A model generated the notes under the pieces. The model worked only from the letters and a program-made list of their open reading frames with translations. It was not told the origin of the DNA and did no database searches. Source: Orientallactaga sibirica (taxonomy: Eukaryota > Chordata > Mammalia > Rodentia > Dipodidae). From it: DNA of 64,000 nucleotides. A program made the translations under genes and the position numbers. Shown here in pieces: positions 23,120 through 34,671 of this stretch (the first letter of the stretch is position 1; the number at the start of each line of letters is the position of its first letter). The stretch covers positions 1,851,501 through 1,915,500 of the forward strand of contig JAEOAD010000032.1 of NCBI GenBank assembly GCA_036365145.1, given 5' to 3'.

Positions 23120-23660
23120 TTTTGTTTTTTATTTATTTTTATTATGGAGAACATTAATGTATGAACATACAGTAATGGGATCATTTTCCTATCCCATTAT
23201 ACTCTTATATATTTACATATTTATTTTTATTTTAGGGAGAATGAGAGAGAGACAGAGAGAGAAAAAGAATTGGTGCACCAGGGCTTAGCCACTGCAATTG
23301 AACTACAGACTCTTGTGCCACCTAGTAGGCACACCTTGTGCTTGCCACACCTTTGTTGCTCTGGCTTACATGGCATCTGCAGAGTAGAACATGGCTCCTT
23401 AGGCTTCACAGGCAAGCATCTTAACAGCTAAGTCATCTCTCCAGTCCCCATTATCCTCTTTTGTCCCCTTTCCATGCCCCTATTCCTGAGAACCCTCTGA
23501 TTCCTTTTTTAATCATTGTACAAATATTTGGAATTCCATATGACATTTTTAAAACAAAATTTGCTTTCCCCCCTTCTCCCTCTCATTTCACCCATACCTT
23601 TTCTCCCTTTTCTCATGCTTGTGGCATCCCATAGCATCCTTTCCACTTTCATGATGTTTT
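23120..23660 (-). mobile_element. L1-like 3' fragment, split by a SINE
   Basis: 'ttattatggagaacattaatg', 'atgaacatacagtaatggg' before the SINE and 'ttgtcccctttccatgccc', 'attcctgagaaccctctgattcc' after it read like an inverted L1 3' UTR. Family is uncertain. Confidence 0.45.
23216..23447 (-). mobile_element. tRNA-derived SINE nested in L1-like repeat
   Basis: Inverted: TTTA tail, GAGA tract, 'gtgcaccagggcttagccactgc', head 'gctaagtcatctctccagtcc'. The direct repeat 'cccattat' before (about 23192) and after (about 23447) marks the insertion site. Confidence 0.88.
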
Positions 23661-24524
23661 CCCATATTTTTTCCAGTGTGAGAATTGAACCTGAGGCCTC
23701 ACGTATGTTAGGAAGAAGTAGACTCTGGAGTTTTGACTATTTCACACTCTATCCATGACATAATACAGCAGGCATTGCATCATAGATCATTATCTCACAC
23801 TCACTTCCCCAGTCCCTGACTAAATGCATCTCCAGGAAGGTGAACAAAACCCATTGCCTAGTGAAAGACAACTAGCTCTGCATTATCCAAGCTTCGGTGA
23901 GCACATGAAACTTCTAGAGGGATGATTAAAAGACACAAAGCTAGACTCCATCCTCTGAGAGTGTGATGCAGTAAGTCTGGAACAGGATACACATCACACC
24001 TTTACTGAGCTCCTTCCTGCCATAGGAACTGTGTAGGGACCATATTTCATCTAGCATTGACCTAGCCTCTTTCTTTGTATTTTATCTCTCCAAAGTCCCT
24101 CTGCTCCAAGGTCAGGGTTGAGATTAGCCTCCCAAAACTCACTGTTATAATGGGAGATGCTCTTGACCATGCATAAAGATTCATACATGAGAAAAGGAAG
24201 AACAGGATTTCTCATTCCGTGCCCAGGACACAACTGAACTTACACTTGAAATTCACAGCTGCTCACGGATCCTGCACTGTATCACACACTTGTGGAATAA
24301 GAATTGTGTCCCAGAATGCCTTAGCATAGAACAGTGAGGATGCCTTCCTACTGAGCATGCTCAACACTTAAAGAAACAATGACAACTAAAAATAGGAATA
24401 TAATCAACCCAGGCGTTATAAATTTCATTTGCTCAAGTGTTGCATAGCTATTTCCTTTAAACTGAAACATTCCCTTCTGGAGGGAGAGTCATAAAACTTG
24501 ACAAGCTGAGGAAGAAAAGAAACT
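23661..24524. other. no recognised feature
   Basis: Single-copy-looking DNA without recognised gene or repeat. Confidence 0.45.
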
Positions 24525-24677
24525 GGGCTGGAGAGATGGTTCAGTGGTTAAAGTGCTTGCTTGCAATGCCTGACACCTCAGGTTTGATTCTCCAGTACCC
24601 ACGTAAAGCCAGATGCACAAAGTGGCCCATGCATTTGCAGTTCTTTTATAGCTACATGATGGACTGGAATGGCCTTA

Positions 24678-24725
<48 letters not shown>

Positions 24726-24815
24726 TTCTCTCTTTTTTTTCTCCCTCTCTCTCTGTCTGCCTTGTTCTCTCTGTTCCAGACTCAAGTTAATAAATAACTA
24801 GAAATATATAAAAAA
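24525..24815 (+). mobile_element. tRNA-derived SINE with expanded (CT)n
   Basis: Sense: 'gggctggagagatggttcagtgg', 'caggtttgattctccagtac', then an unusual 'tcttttatagctacatgatgg' stretch and a (CT)n expansion at about 24681-24715. Confidence 0.88.
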
Positions 24816-25200
24816 TGAAACAAACATGCACAAAAGCTTATAAGGCTCAGGAAATAAATGAAACTTACAAGATTCAGGAAGCTCATGAAAATTACAAGAT
24901 TCATAAGGTGACTCCCCAAGATTATAAAAGCATTCAACAACTACAGAAAGGAGACTTTTTTTCTTGACACTGTCTGCAAGATGGTCCATGAGCTCCCAGG
25001 ATACAACTTCCGTAAGTCATCCTCCATGCTCCGGTGGGCTTTTTTGTAAAGTTTTGAATCACCATTGTTCTTGTAAGTAACACTTCACCTATCCTTGCCA
25101 AAAAACTAGCTGGTTCACCAGGAGAGACCTGTTTCAAATAGTTTCTTTGATCTATAATTGGTGCCCTATCTGGAGTAAGCAGATGTTTGTTCACATTTTT
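24816..25200. other. no recognised feature
   Basis: A minus-strand open frame covers 24934-25194 (86 codons). It has no recognisable motif or clean splice context. Retroelement origin is possible but I cannot place a family. Confidence 0.35.
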
Positions 25201-25281
25201 GTTGTTGTTCTTTTTAAAATATTTTATTTATTTATTTATTTATTTGAGAGAGATAAAGAAAAAGCAAGCAAGCAAGCAAGC

Positions 25282-25333
<52 letters not shown>

Positions 25334-25493
25334 AGAAATATGGGGAGAGAGAGAGAGAGAATGAGCACCCCAGGGCCTTCAGCTACTGCAAATGAACTCT
25401 GGACAGATATGCCACCATGTGCATCTGGGAATCTAACCCGGGTCCCCAGGCCTGGCAGACAAATGTTTCAACCGCTAAGTCATCTGTCCAGCC
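25201..25493 (-). mobile_element. tRNA-derived SINE carrying (CAAG)n(AAAG)n expansion
   Basis: Inverted SINE whose purine tract has grown into (GCAA)5 then about 12 GAAA units (25264-25332). Target-site duplication 'ttgttcaca(t/g)ttttg' at about 25187-25201 and 25494-25507. Long open frames across it are repeat artefacts. Confidence 0.95.
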
Positions 25494-25507
25494 TTGTTCA
25501 CAGTTTT

Positions 25508-26101
25508 GGAGGATGTCACACAACATTATACCATTTGTATATTTCTAAATATGGGTTCCTGATAGTCATTTCTTATTTTCATAAAAAAGCTGCTAACTAT
25601 TTTCTTTTATGTATTTCAGTTTAACATGGAGATGTAGGCACTTGGCAAAACTGTAATTATAAGCACAATGCTGCATTTCCACCTTAGGTTTCCACTTTAC
25701 AATTTGCAAACTACTTTGAAGGGTAACATTTAGGGTAGCATTATTAAATCTCAGAAAAGAGCTTTCTGTTCCCATCCTTTAATGATTAGCAACATGGATA
25801 TGGAAAATTAATGTGATTAATTAAATATAGCAATCATTTTGACCCATATTTCCCTTTCTCAAGAAAGCCAGAAACAAACATGTTCATCTTTGAAGTTAGG
25901 GTCTCCGAAGTGAAGTGTTAAGACATGGGCCTATATGAGATTGTTCAAATGAAGATGAAGAGGAAGAATGTAGATCGTGGTAGAGACAGATAGGAGGGGG
26001 ATGAAAACGTGAAATCTTAGGAAGTTATAGTACAACCACCACCACAATTAATAATGGTTGAGGAAATGTCACTGAAATTGACAATTAACATTAGAGCACT
26101 A
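25508..26101. other. no recognised feature
   Basis: Nothing recognised apart from a short CCA-rich patch near 26034. Confidence 0.45.
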
Positions 26102-26116
26102 GAAAAAAAAATTCAA

Positions 26117-26330
26117 GTTAGGGTGATGGCTTCACAGTTAAGGCACTTGCCTGCAAGGCCTAAGGACCCAGGTTAAATTCCCCAGGACCCACATTGACCA
26201 GATGCACAAAGTGGTGCATGTGTCTGGAGTTCATTTGCAGCAGCTAGAGGCCCTCGTGCACCCATTCTCAATCTCTCTCTCTCTCTTTCTCTCTCTCCCT
26301 TGCTCTCTGTCTCAAATAAAAATAAGTAAA
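26117..26330 (+). mobile_element. tRNA-derived SINE with target-site duplication
   Basis: Sense copy from 'ttagggtgatggcttcacag' to an AAATA tail. 'gaaaaaaa(aa)ttcaa' flanks it at 26102-26116 and about 26337-26350. Confidence 0.93.
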
Positions 26331-26345
26331 TAGAAAGAAAAAAAA

Positions 26346-27153
26346 TTCAATGGTCTAAAAGGGTTCAGTCATACATTTAAAATGATAGAAAATAATTAGT
26401 GTGGTGGTCACGATTGTGAAGTCTGCAATACAGGGAAGAGAAGGCAGAAGGAGATAAAGGAGGAACATCAGGGAGTCTGCGGGCAAGAGTTTTAAGCAGC
26501 AAGGAGAACATGGGTGACTGCAAGTTCCAGTGGGGAAAGAGGAAGGTGAGATAAACACTTGGGTAGTAAGAGAGGAGAACTGATTGGAGGCTCTGACAGC
26601 GGGTGAAGCCAACCTAGAGGACATCTTTCTACAAAGCTGCTAGGTTCATTGCACTATTACGGATGGACATACATAATCACCTAGGTCCATGAAAGAAAAA
26701 GACCAAATGTGTTCTTACATTGACTCTCAGCTTGATTATTTGATTGCTTTAACCAGTTTGGGGGGGGCACTATGAAATGGGCTCTGTTCATTCTGATGCT
26801 TTCAACTTCACCCCAGTCATTTCTTTCTTCCCTGTGCTATAAGAAATAGCATATCCACCACAGTGGCTGCTTGAACAATGAGAAGACACACGGACCAGAT
26901 GAAGCAGAGCTGTGTACACCTGACAACAAACAAACATCTGAGAAGATGGTCACATGAAATATTAATAACTAAAAAATATCCGCCAGTGTGATTGGGTAAG
27001 TTTATTACCAACAAAACTGATGAATAAATAAATAACACAGATATTTAAAGATTAAGAAATTTAGGACCCTCCCCCAACCCTCAGCAGAGTAATATTTATT
27101 TTCTATAGATATTAATTATTTTATTTATGATGCATACCAGCACATAAAAATGT
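26346..27153. other. no recognised feature
   Basis: Includes a G8 run near 26761. Open frames at 26355-26624 and 26817-27038 (both minus) have no motif. Confidence 0.45.
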
Positions 27154-27161
27154 CCTCCATT

Positions 27162-27162
<1 letters not shown>

Positions 27163-27196
<34 letters not shown>

Positions 27197-27338
27197 TTTT
27201 TTCAAGGCAGCGTCTTGCTCTAGCCCAGGCTGACTTGGAATTCACTATGTAGTCTCAGGTGGCTTTGAACTCACAGTGATCCACCTACCTCTGCCTCCCA
27301 AGTGCTAGGATTAAAGACATGCACCACCATGCCTGGCT
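27163..27338 (-). mobile_element. B1 SINE nested in the tail of the next SINE
   Basis: Inverted B1 with (TTTA)n tail. Its own target-site duplication 'cattttatttattt' lies at 27158-27171 and 27339-27352. The left edge of the 4-kb duplication falls inside it, at 27306/27307. Confidence 0.93.
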
Positions 27339-27352
27339 CATTTTATTTATTT

Positions 27353-27563
27353 TTAATACTTATTTTGTTTTTATTTATTTTAAAGAGAGAGAGAGAGAGA
27401 GAGAACGAGAGAATGGGCATGCCAGAGCCTCCAGCCACTACAAACAAACTCCTGTCTCATGCGCCCCCTTGTGCATCTGGCTTACGTGGGTCCTGGGGAA
27501 TTAAACCTGGGTCCTCTGGCTTTGCAGACAAGTGCCTTAACTGATAAGCCATCTCTCCGGCCC
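27353..27563 (-). mobile_element. tRNA-derived SINE (duplicated)
   Basis: Inverted SINE; head 'gataagccatctctccggccc'. Its target-site duplication 'cctccatttta' is at 27154-27164, outside the nested B1, and at 27563-27573. This shows the B1 landed later in this SINE's tail. Confidence 0.93.
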
Positions 27564-27584
27564 CTCCATTTTACTTTTAAGTGA

Positions 27585-27880
27585 CTTTACTGGGATATCA
27601 CAATAACAATCATAGTTCCCTGTCAGATGTGCACAGAGTGGTACGACTATATCCACAAGCTAATGTTAGGACATTCATCATCACTTCCAACAAGCAAAGA
27701 AACACGTCCTCATGAACATTCTCTCCTCACCCACGTCCTGCTCCAAGACAACCACTCTTCTGCATTTCACCTCTGCTTGCCCATCCTGACCTTTCACATG
27801 AATTCAGCCATATGCTCTGCTATCTTTTGCATCTGGCTTCTTCCATTTATTGTAATGTTTGAACTGCTGAAAGATTAGGC
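27585..27880 (-). mobile_element. old L1M-type 3' UTR (duplicated)
   Basis: Antisense of the L1M 3' end: 'ccaagacaaccactcttctgc', 'catcctgacctttcacatgaa', 'ttgcatctggcttcttcc'. Copy 2 lies at about 31575-31870. Confidence 0.7.
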
Positions 27881-29229
27881 GTATCTTGTGGGTACAGAAC
27901 CGCAATACCTTTCATTTCTTTAAATGTTAGGATTTTTATTATTTATCAAGTACATCTATGTATATATAAATTGGTTATATATAGAGATATGCATGCCAAC
28001 CCTCATAATAAACCTGAGCTCTTATCATTCCTAAGTTTCAGGCAAAGAAAGAGAAGTCGGATGGCTTAATTCAATTTCCAGTCACAGAGCTCTTAAGTGC
28101 CAGGACTAATACTGAAAATTAGGCTAGTTTGACTTCTGTGTTTTTTCTATTCCATCATAATTCCTCATATTAATTCCAAAGGGCTATTCTTCTAAAAATG
28201 GCAGTTATGTCAGGATCTTAAGTGGATAGTGGATATCCTTCAACTTTATGCCATCAGTCTTTTTGCATTGTCTTGCAGCTGGAAAAAAAAACAAAAACAC
28301 AGACAAGAACTGCACAGTGCTTTAGAAATAGGCAAGGTAATATAAAAGCAGATAAAAAGTTGAAAGCAATAACAAAAGGAGCCTGTCTGAATATTGAAAT
28401 GTAATCTACTTCACCCAATCAATTATTCCCTGAATAAAGGATACTGAAAAAGCTTAGATGGTTCTTGTCTATTGTGTTTAATTATTTCCAAGTTTACACT
28501 GGTATGATATATAAAAGGGCAAAACAAGATCAATCCAGGGGTCCTTAAAGCAAGGTTAGCAAAGAAGAAGCCAGAACTCTCATTTCAAATGGCTGGCACA
28601 GTCCTGAGATGGGCTAACACGTAAAACCTCGCCGTGGTAACAGAGGATACTGGGTTCCAATGAAGAGCTAAAGTGTCTTTAAGAAACAGGGCCTCCTATG
28701 TATTTAGGATTCATGTGGTGAGCTTCACATTAATTCAGCATTTTAAAGACGTGGTCTTCAATTAAAGTGGATTTGATTGGAGATTTCAGATGATTTGTCC
28801 CATCAGTATTAGAATAGCCCCTTCCGATCTCACCAGCCTCACCACTGAATTCTTGGCTTGACTACTAGTTTCAGATTGCTCAGATTTGCTGTATTGGTCT
28901 TGGTCCCTGCAGTTAATTTCCTGGAAAATCCTGCTCAATCAACTTTCTCTGCCTGCCATGATTTCACAGGCTCCTCCCCTCGCCTGTACCTCATATGTGT
29001 CCTGTCCTGAAGTTCCCAAACCACTCTCATAGCAACCAGCTTCACATTGATTTTTCTGTTTCCATTTTGTCTTCCTAGGGTTAATTTGAATTCTCATCTC
29101 ATTTCAGCTAAAAAAGAAAAAGAAAAAGAAAAAAAGCCTTCAAGGTTCCACAGTGCCCTATAAATGCCACAGTCTAGAAGTCAGCCCTGCAAAATGTGAT
29201 GTCAAGTACTCCATCTTCTGCTTGATGGC
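27881..29229. other. non-repetitive interior of the duplication
   Basis: No gene or repeat recognised over about 1.3 kb. A short (AAAAAG)n tract lies near 29111-29136. Confidence 0.45.
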
Positions 29230-29330
29230 AGACATATCCAGTGTAAGTGGGTTAGAACACGGACTCTGGCATTTCAGATCTAGTAGCTGCTCAGACACAC
29301 ATTACACAAATGACTAGTGAGAAAATAGGA
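29230..29330 (+). mobile_element. MIR-like fragment (duplicated)
   Basis: 'gggttagaacacggactctggc' matches the 5' part of MIR. The remainder is decayed. The copy-2 counterpart is about 33218-33318. Confidence 0.5.
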
Positions 29331-29639
29331 GGTTGCTGGATTATGGGGAATGTTTTCTGAGGGACAATCATAACGGTTCCCCTTGTGGAGGCATCATCTT
29401 ATCCCCACAAGTCAGAGCACAAAGGCTACAATGTGTTCGCACCATCCTTGTGAAATCTGCTATATTCTGCCTTTTTCCTTTTGTTTTTAACAGCAACCAC
29501 CCTGCAGGATGCCAGGATGTCTCCTTGGTTTTCCCTTGTCTGGATCTCTTGGCTTACTGTCAAGCACTTTTCATGGGCTTATTAGCCATTTGCCTACCTT
29601 CTTCAGAGAAATGTTTACTCCAGATTTTTCTCTTTGACA

Positions 29640-30260
29640 AAGAAATCAAGTCATTGGGTTTTTCTTCTTGTTGAATTGTAGGACTTCCTTATCAAGTCTA
29701 GATATTCACCGCTTACCAAATATATAAACTGAAAACATTTTCTCCCATTGTGTGGATTGCCTTTTAACTAATATAAGAGGCACAGGCATTCTTAATTCCA
29801 GTGTAGTCCAGTTATCTTGCTTTTGCTCTTAGGTCTATGTTTTGGGAGTCAGATGCAAGAGACTCAAATAATTGCTACCTGCAATCTTGTAAAGCCTTCC
29901 CATGGTGTTTTCTGCTAAGCTTTGTCATTTTAACTGCTATGTTCACTTGCTTTATCTATTTGAACAAACTTTATATCATATAAGTAAGCTAAGGGTCCAA
30001 CTTTAAGGAATTTATTTCTTTGGTATAAACATCCAATGTCTACTCCCTCTTTTTATTCATTTAAAAAAAAACACCTTTATAATACTATAAGTAATTCATT
30101 TGTTACTCTTTTTTTTAGTCTGCTCTTGAAGACTTCTATATATCTTTTCAATAAGGTTTTTGGAATTTTAAGTCCCATAATTACAATTTGGTTCTGTTGT
30201 GTATAAATTTTATTTCTTTGGTATCATGTTCAGTTTCTTCTTTTGATCATTCATTCCTGA
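29640..30260 (-). mobile_element. old L1 ORF2-end fragment (duplicated)
   Basis: Antisense L1 words: 'attttctcccattgtgtggattgcc', 'ttaattccagtgtagtccagttatc', 'agtaagctaagggtccaac'. Copy 2 is at about 33628-34250. Confidence 0.6.
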
Positions 30261-30280
30261 TTATTTGTTGAAAATAATGC

Positions 30281-30283
<3 letters not shown>

Positions 30284-30311
<28 letters not shown>
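30284..30311. repeat. poly-A run, 28 nt (23 nt in copy 2)
   Basis: Homopolymer inside the duplication. Copy 2 (34273-34295) is five bases shorter. Confidence 0.95.
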
Positions 30312-30312
<1 letters not shown>

Positions 30313-30469
30313 AGCCATCTCTCCCTGCTTTTGTAGCCTGAGTCCGTGTGGTGGTGAGGGGCATTCACTAATCAGACATCATAAAGGTTATTTGAAAGTC
30401 TCCTAAAGATGTGTATTTCTTGGTCCTGTGCTCATTTTTTTCCAGTTTCCATATAATAAAGCAATTAAA

Positions 30470-30681
30470 AATATATTATTTATTTGAGAGAGAGAGAAAG
30501 GGACAGAAAGAGACAGAAAGAGAGAGAGGGAAATAGTGGCATGCCAGGGCCTCCAACCACTGCAAACAAACTCCAGGTGCATGCACCACCTTATGCATCT
30601 GGCTTATGTGGGTACTGGGGAATCAATCCTAGGTCTTTAGGCTTCACACGCAAACATCTTAATCACCTTAATCACTAAAGC
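30470..30681 (-). mobile_element. tRNA-derived SINE (duplicated)
   Basis: Inverted: 'atttatttgagagagag', 'gccagggcctccaaccactgc', 'gcatctggcttatgtgggtac'. The head is replaced by 'ttaatcaccttaatcactaaag', with a small internal repeat. Copy 2 is at 34455-34671. Confidence 0.88.
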
Positions 30682-30699
30682 AAGTTTATCAATACCTTG

Positions 30700-31140
30700 G
30701 TTTCTCTAAGACACTCAACTCTACCTTCCCTCCAGGCTGTGGCTGCTACATTTCATTACCCAATCGATAATCACCTGCCTCAGGTTGCTCAGGGAGCCAC
30801 CGCCCCCCACCCCAGTGCCGGTTTCGATTTTTGGACCACTGCTTCCCGTCACTTTTCCTAGGATGATATCCTACCCACGTTGGGCTTTCTGAAAGCAGAG
30901 TTGACCAATACAGAGACCAATCCTGAAGGGCCAAGAGAAACTTGCCAGGGCAGCGACATCACACAGTCTTCAGTTCACAGGAGGGCCAGCACTCTCTCAC
31001 ACTGTCCTAGGTGGCTGTGGAGAGGCCGAGCGAGCAAGTGGAAACGCCGCAGGATAGTCGAGTACTCGGAATGTAGTGCTTTTCTTTCACCAGTGAGGTG
31101 CTTGGTTGCTATATCCTTGACTGATTTCTAGAGCTCCTAT
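30700..31140. other. GC- and CpG-richer unique block (duplicated)
   Basis: Stands out from its AT-rich surroundings: 'gccaccgccccccacccc', 'gaggccgagcgagcaagtgg', 'gaaacgccgcaggatagtcg'. An 83-codon plus frame (30880-31131) is open in both copies (34866-35117 in copy 2), but there is no splice, promoter or motif evidence. It could be a regulatory element or simply less decayed DNA. Confidence 0.35.
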
Positions 31141-31343
31141 AAAGTGACCTTAGTCTGTTTCCATGGAGGAATCTGGCTGACATGACTCCTATCCCTTAAT
31201 TTTGGCAAAACAAGTAAGCTTCCACACCTAACATATCTGATGCAACTCTCTTTGGAACTGCCTACATTTTATCTTATCTTCTATTTATCTTTTTTTTTAG
31301 GATTAAAGACATGCACCACCATGCCTGGCTCATTTTATTTATT

Positions 31344-31554
31344 TTTAATACTTATTTTGTTTTTGTTTATTTTAAAGAGAGAGAGAGAGAGAGAGAACGA
31401 GAGAATGGGCATGCCAGAGCCTCCAGCCACTACAAACAAACTCCTGTCTCATGTGCCCCCTTGTGCATCTGGCTTACGTGGGTCCTGGGGAATCAAACCT
31501 GGGTCCTCTGGCTTTGCAGGCAAGTGCCTTAACTGATAAGCCATCTCTCTGGCC
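31344..31554 (-). mobile_element. tRNA-derived SINE, copy 2
   Basis: Duplicate of 27353-27563 with four or five substitutions. It keeps only the right-hand target-site duplication. Confidence 0.93.
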
Positions 31555-34454
31555 CCTCCATTTTACTTTTAAGTGACTTTACTGGGATATCACAATAACA
31601 ATCATAGTTCCTTGTCAGATGTGCACAGAGTGGTACGACTATATCCACAAGCTAATGTTAGGACATTCATCATCACTTCCAACAAGCAAAGAAACACGTC
31701 CTCATGAACATTCTCTCCTCACCCACGTCCTGCTCCAAGACAACCACTCTTCTGCATTTCACCTCTGCTTGCCCATCCTGACCTTTCACATGAATTCAGC
31801 CACACGCTCTGCTATCTTTTGCATCTGGCTTCTTCCATTTATTGTAAAGTTTGAACTGCTGAAAGATTAGACATATCTTGTGGGTATAGAACCGCAATAC
31901 CTTTCATTTATTTAAATGTTAGGATTTTTATTATTTATCAAGCACATCTATGTATATATAAATTGGTTATATACAGAGATATGCATGCCAACCCTCATAA
32001 TAAACCTGAGCTCTTATTATTCCTAAGTTTCAGGCAAAGAAAGAGAAGTCGGATGGCTTAATTCAATTTCCAGTCACAGAGCTCTTAAGTGCCAGGACTA
32101 ATACTGAAAATTAGGCTAGTTTGACTTCTGTGTTTTTTCTATTCCATCATAATTCCTCATATTAATTCCAAAGGGCTATTCTTCTAAAAATGGCAGTTAT
32201 GTCAGGATCTTAAGTGGATAGTGGATATCCTTCAACTTTATGCCATCAGTCTTTTTGCATTGTCTTGCAGCTGGAAAAAAAAAACACAGACAAGAACTGC
32301 ACAGTGCTTTAGAAATAGGCAAGGTAATATAAAAGCAGATAAAAAGTTGAAAGCAATAACAAAAGGAGCCTGTCTGAATATTGAAATGTAATCTACTTCA
32401 CCCAATCAATTATTCCCTGAATAAAAGGATACTGAAAAAGCTTAGATGGTTCTTGTCTATTGTGTTTAATTATTTCCAAGTTTACACTGGTATGATATAT
32501 AAAAGGGCAAAACAAGATCAATCCAGGGGTCCTTAAAGCAAGGTTAGCAAAGAAGAAGCCAGAACTCTCATTTCAAATGGCTGGCACAGTCCTGAGATGG
32601 GCTAACAAGTAAAACCTCGCCGTGGTAACAGAGGATACTGGGTTCCAATGAAGAGCTAAAGTGTCTTTAAGAAACAGGGCCTCCTATGTATTTAGGATTC
32701 ATGTGGTGAGCTTCACATTAATTCAGCATTTTAAAGACGTGGTCTTCAATTTAAGTGGATTTGATTAGAGATTTCAGATGATTCGTCCCATCAGTATTAG
32801 AATAGCCCCTTCCGATCTCACCAGCCTCACCACTGAATTCTTGGCTTGACTACTAGTTTCAGATTGCTCAGATTTGCTGTATTGGTCTTGGTCCCTGCAG
32901 TTAATTTCCTGGAAAATCCTGCTCAATCAACTTTCTCTGCCTGCCATGATTTCACAGGCTCCTCCCCTCGCCTGTACCTCATATGTGTCCTGTCCTGAAG
33001 TTCCCAAACCACTCTCATAGCAACCAGCTTCACATTGATTTTTCTGTTTCCATTTTGTCTTCCTAGGGTTAATTTGAATTCTCATCTCATTTCAGCTAAA
33101 AAAGAAAAAGAAAAAGAAAAAAAGCCTTCAAGGTTCCACAGTGCCCTATAAATGCCACAGTCTAGAAGTCAGCCCTGCAAAATGTGATGTCAAGTACTCC
33201 ATCTTCTGCTTGATGGCAGACATATCCAGTGTAAGTGGGTTAGAACACGGACTCTGGCATTTCAGATCTAGTAGCTGCTCAGACACACATTACACAAATG
33301 ACTAGTGAGAAAATAGGAGGTTGCTGGATTATGGGGAATGTTTTCTGAGGGACAATCATAACGGTTCCCCTTGTGGAGGCATCATCTTTTCCCCACAAGT
33401 CAGAGCACAAAGGCTACAATGTGTTCGCACCATCCTTGTGAAATCTGCTAAAGTCTGCCTTTTTCCTTTTGTTTTTAACAGCAACCGCCCTGCAGGATGC
33501 CAGGATGGCTCCTTGGTTTTCCCTTGTCTGGATCTCCTGGCTTACTGTCAAGCACTTTTCATGGGCTTATTAGCCATTTGCCTACCTTCTTCAGAGAAAT
33601 GTTTACTCCAGATTTTTCTCTTTGACAAAGAAATCAAGTCATTGGGTTTTTCTTCTTGTTGAATTGTAGGACTTCCTTATCAAGTCTAGATATTCACCGC
33701 TTACCAAATATATAAACTGAAAACATTTTCTCCCATTGTGTGGATTGCCTTTTAACTAATATAAGAGGCACAGGCATTCTTAATTCCAGTGTAGTCCAGT
33801 TATCTTGCTTTTGCTCTTAGGTCTATGTTTTGGGAGTCAGATGCAAGAGACTCAAATAATTGCTACCTGCAATCTTGTAAAGCCTTCCCATGGTGTTTTC
33901 TGCTAAGCTTTGTCATTTTAACTGCTATGTTCACTTGCTTTATCTATTTGAACAAACTTTATATCATATAAGTAAGCTAAGGGTCCAACTTTAAGGAATT
34001 TATTTCTTTGGTATAAACATCCAATGTCTACTCCCTCTTTTTATTCATTAAAAAAAAACACCTTTATAATACTATAAGTAATTCATTTGTTACTCTTTTT
34101 TTTTAGTCTGCTCCTGAAGACTTCTATATATCTTTTCAATAAGGTTTTTGGAATTTTAAGTCCCATAATTACAATTTGGTTCTGTTGTGTATAAATTTTA
34201 TTTCTTTGGTATCATGTTCAGTTTCTTCTTTTGATCATTCATTCCTGATTATTTGTTGAAAATCATGCATTTAAAAAAAAAAAAAAAAAAAAAAACAGCC
34301 ATCTCTCCCTGCTTTTGTAGCCTGAGTCCGTGTGGTGGTGAGGGGCATTCACTAATCAGACATCATAAAGGTTATTTGAAAGTCTCCTAAAGATGTGTAT
34401 TTCTTGGTCCTGTGCTCACTTTTTTCCAGTTTCCATATAATAAAGCAATTAAAA

Positions 34455-34671
34455 ATATATTATTTATTTGAGAGAGAGAGAGAAAGGGACAGAAAGAGAC
34501 AGAAAGAGAGAGAGGGAAATAGTGGCATGCCAGGGCCTCCAACCACTGCAAACAAACTCCAGGTGCATGCACCACCTTATGCATCTGGCTTATGTGGGTA
34601 CTGGGGAATCAATCCTAGGTCTTTAGGCTTCACACACAAACACCTTAATCACCTTAATCACTAAAGCAAGT
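34455..34671 (-). mobile_element. tRNA-derived SINE, copy 2
   Basis: Duplicate of 30470-30681 with one extra GA unit and two changes near 'cacacacaaacacc'. Confidence 0.88.

Larger units (their letters stand above)
27307..31298. repeat. segmental tandem duplication, copy 1 (3992 bp)
   Basis: Base-for-base match to 31299-35286 in the same orientation. By eye I count about 40 substitutions and 7-8 short indels (A-runs, GA runs), so about 99% identity. Starts at 'aggattaaagac' inside a B1 and ends in the T-run after 'ctatttatct'. Confidence 0.97.

Noticed and set aside
24934..25194. 86-codon minus-strand frame
   Set aside because: Looked protein-like in places, but has no clean splice sites, no motif I recognise, and runs close to a SINE insertion site.
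25187..25624. 145-codon open frame rich in Lys/Glu
   Set aside because: It is read through a (GAAA)n expansion inside an inverted SINE.
29333..29674. 113-codon frame kept in both duplication copies (second at 33321-33662)
   Set aside because: The copies are only ~1% diverged, so an intact frame in both carries little information. It ends in L1-derived sequence and has no known motif.
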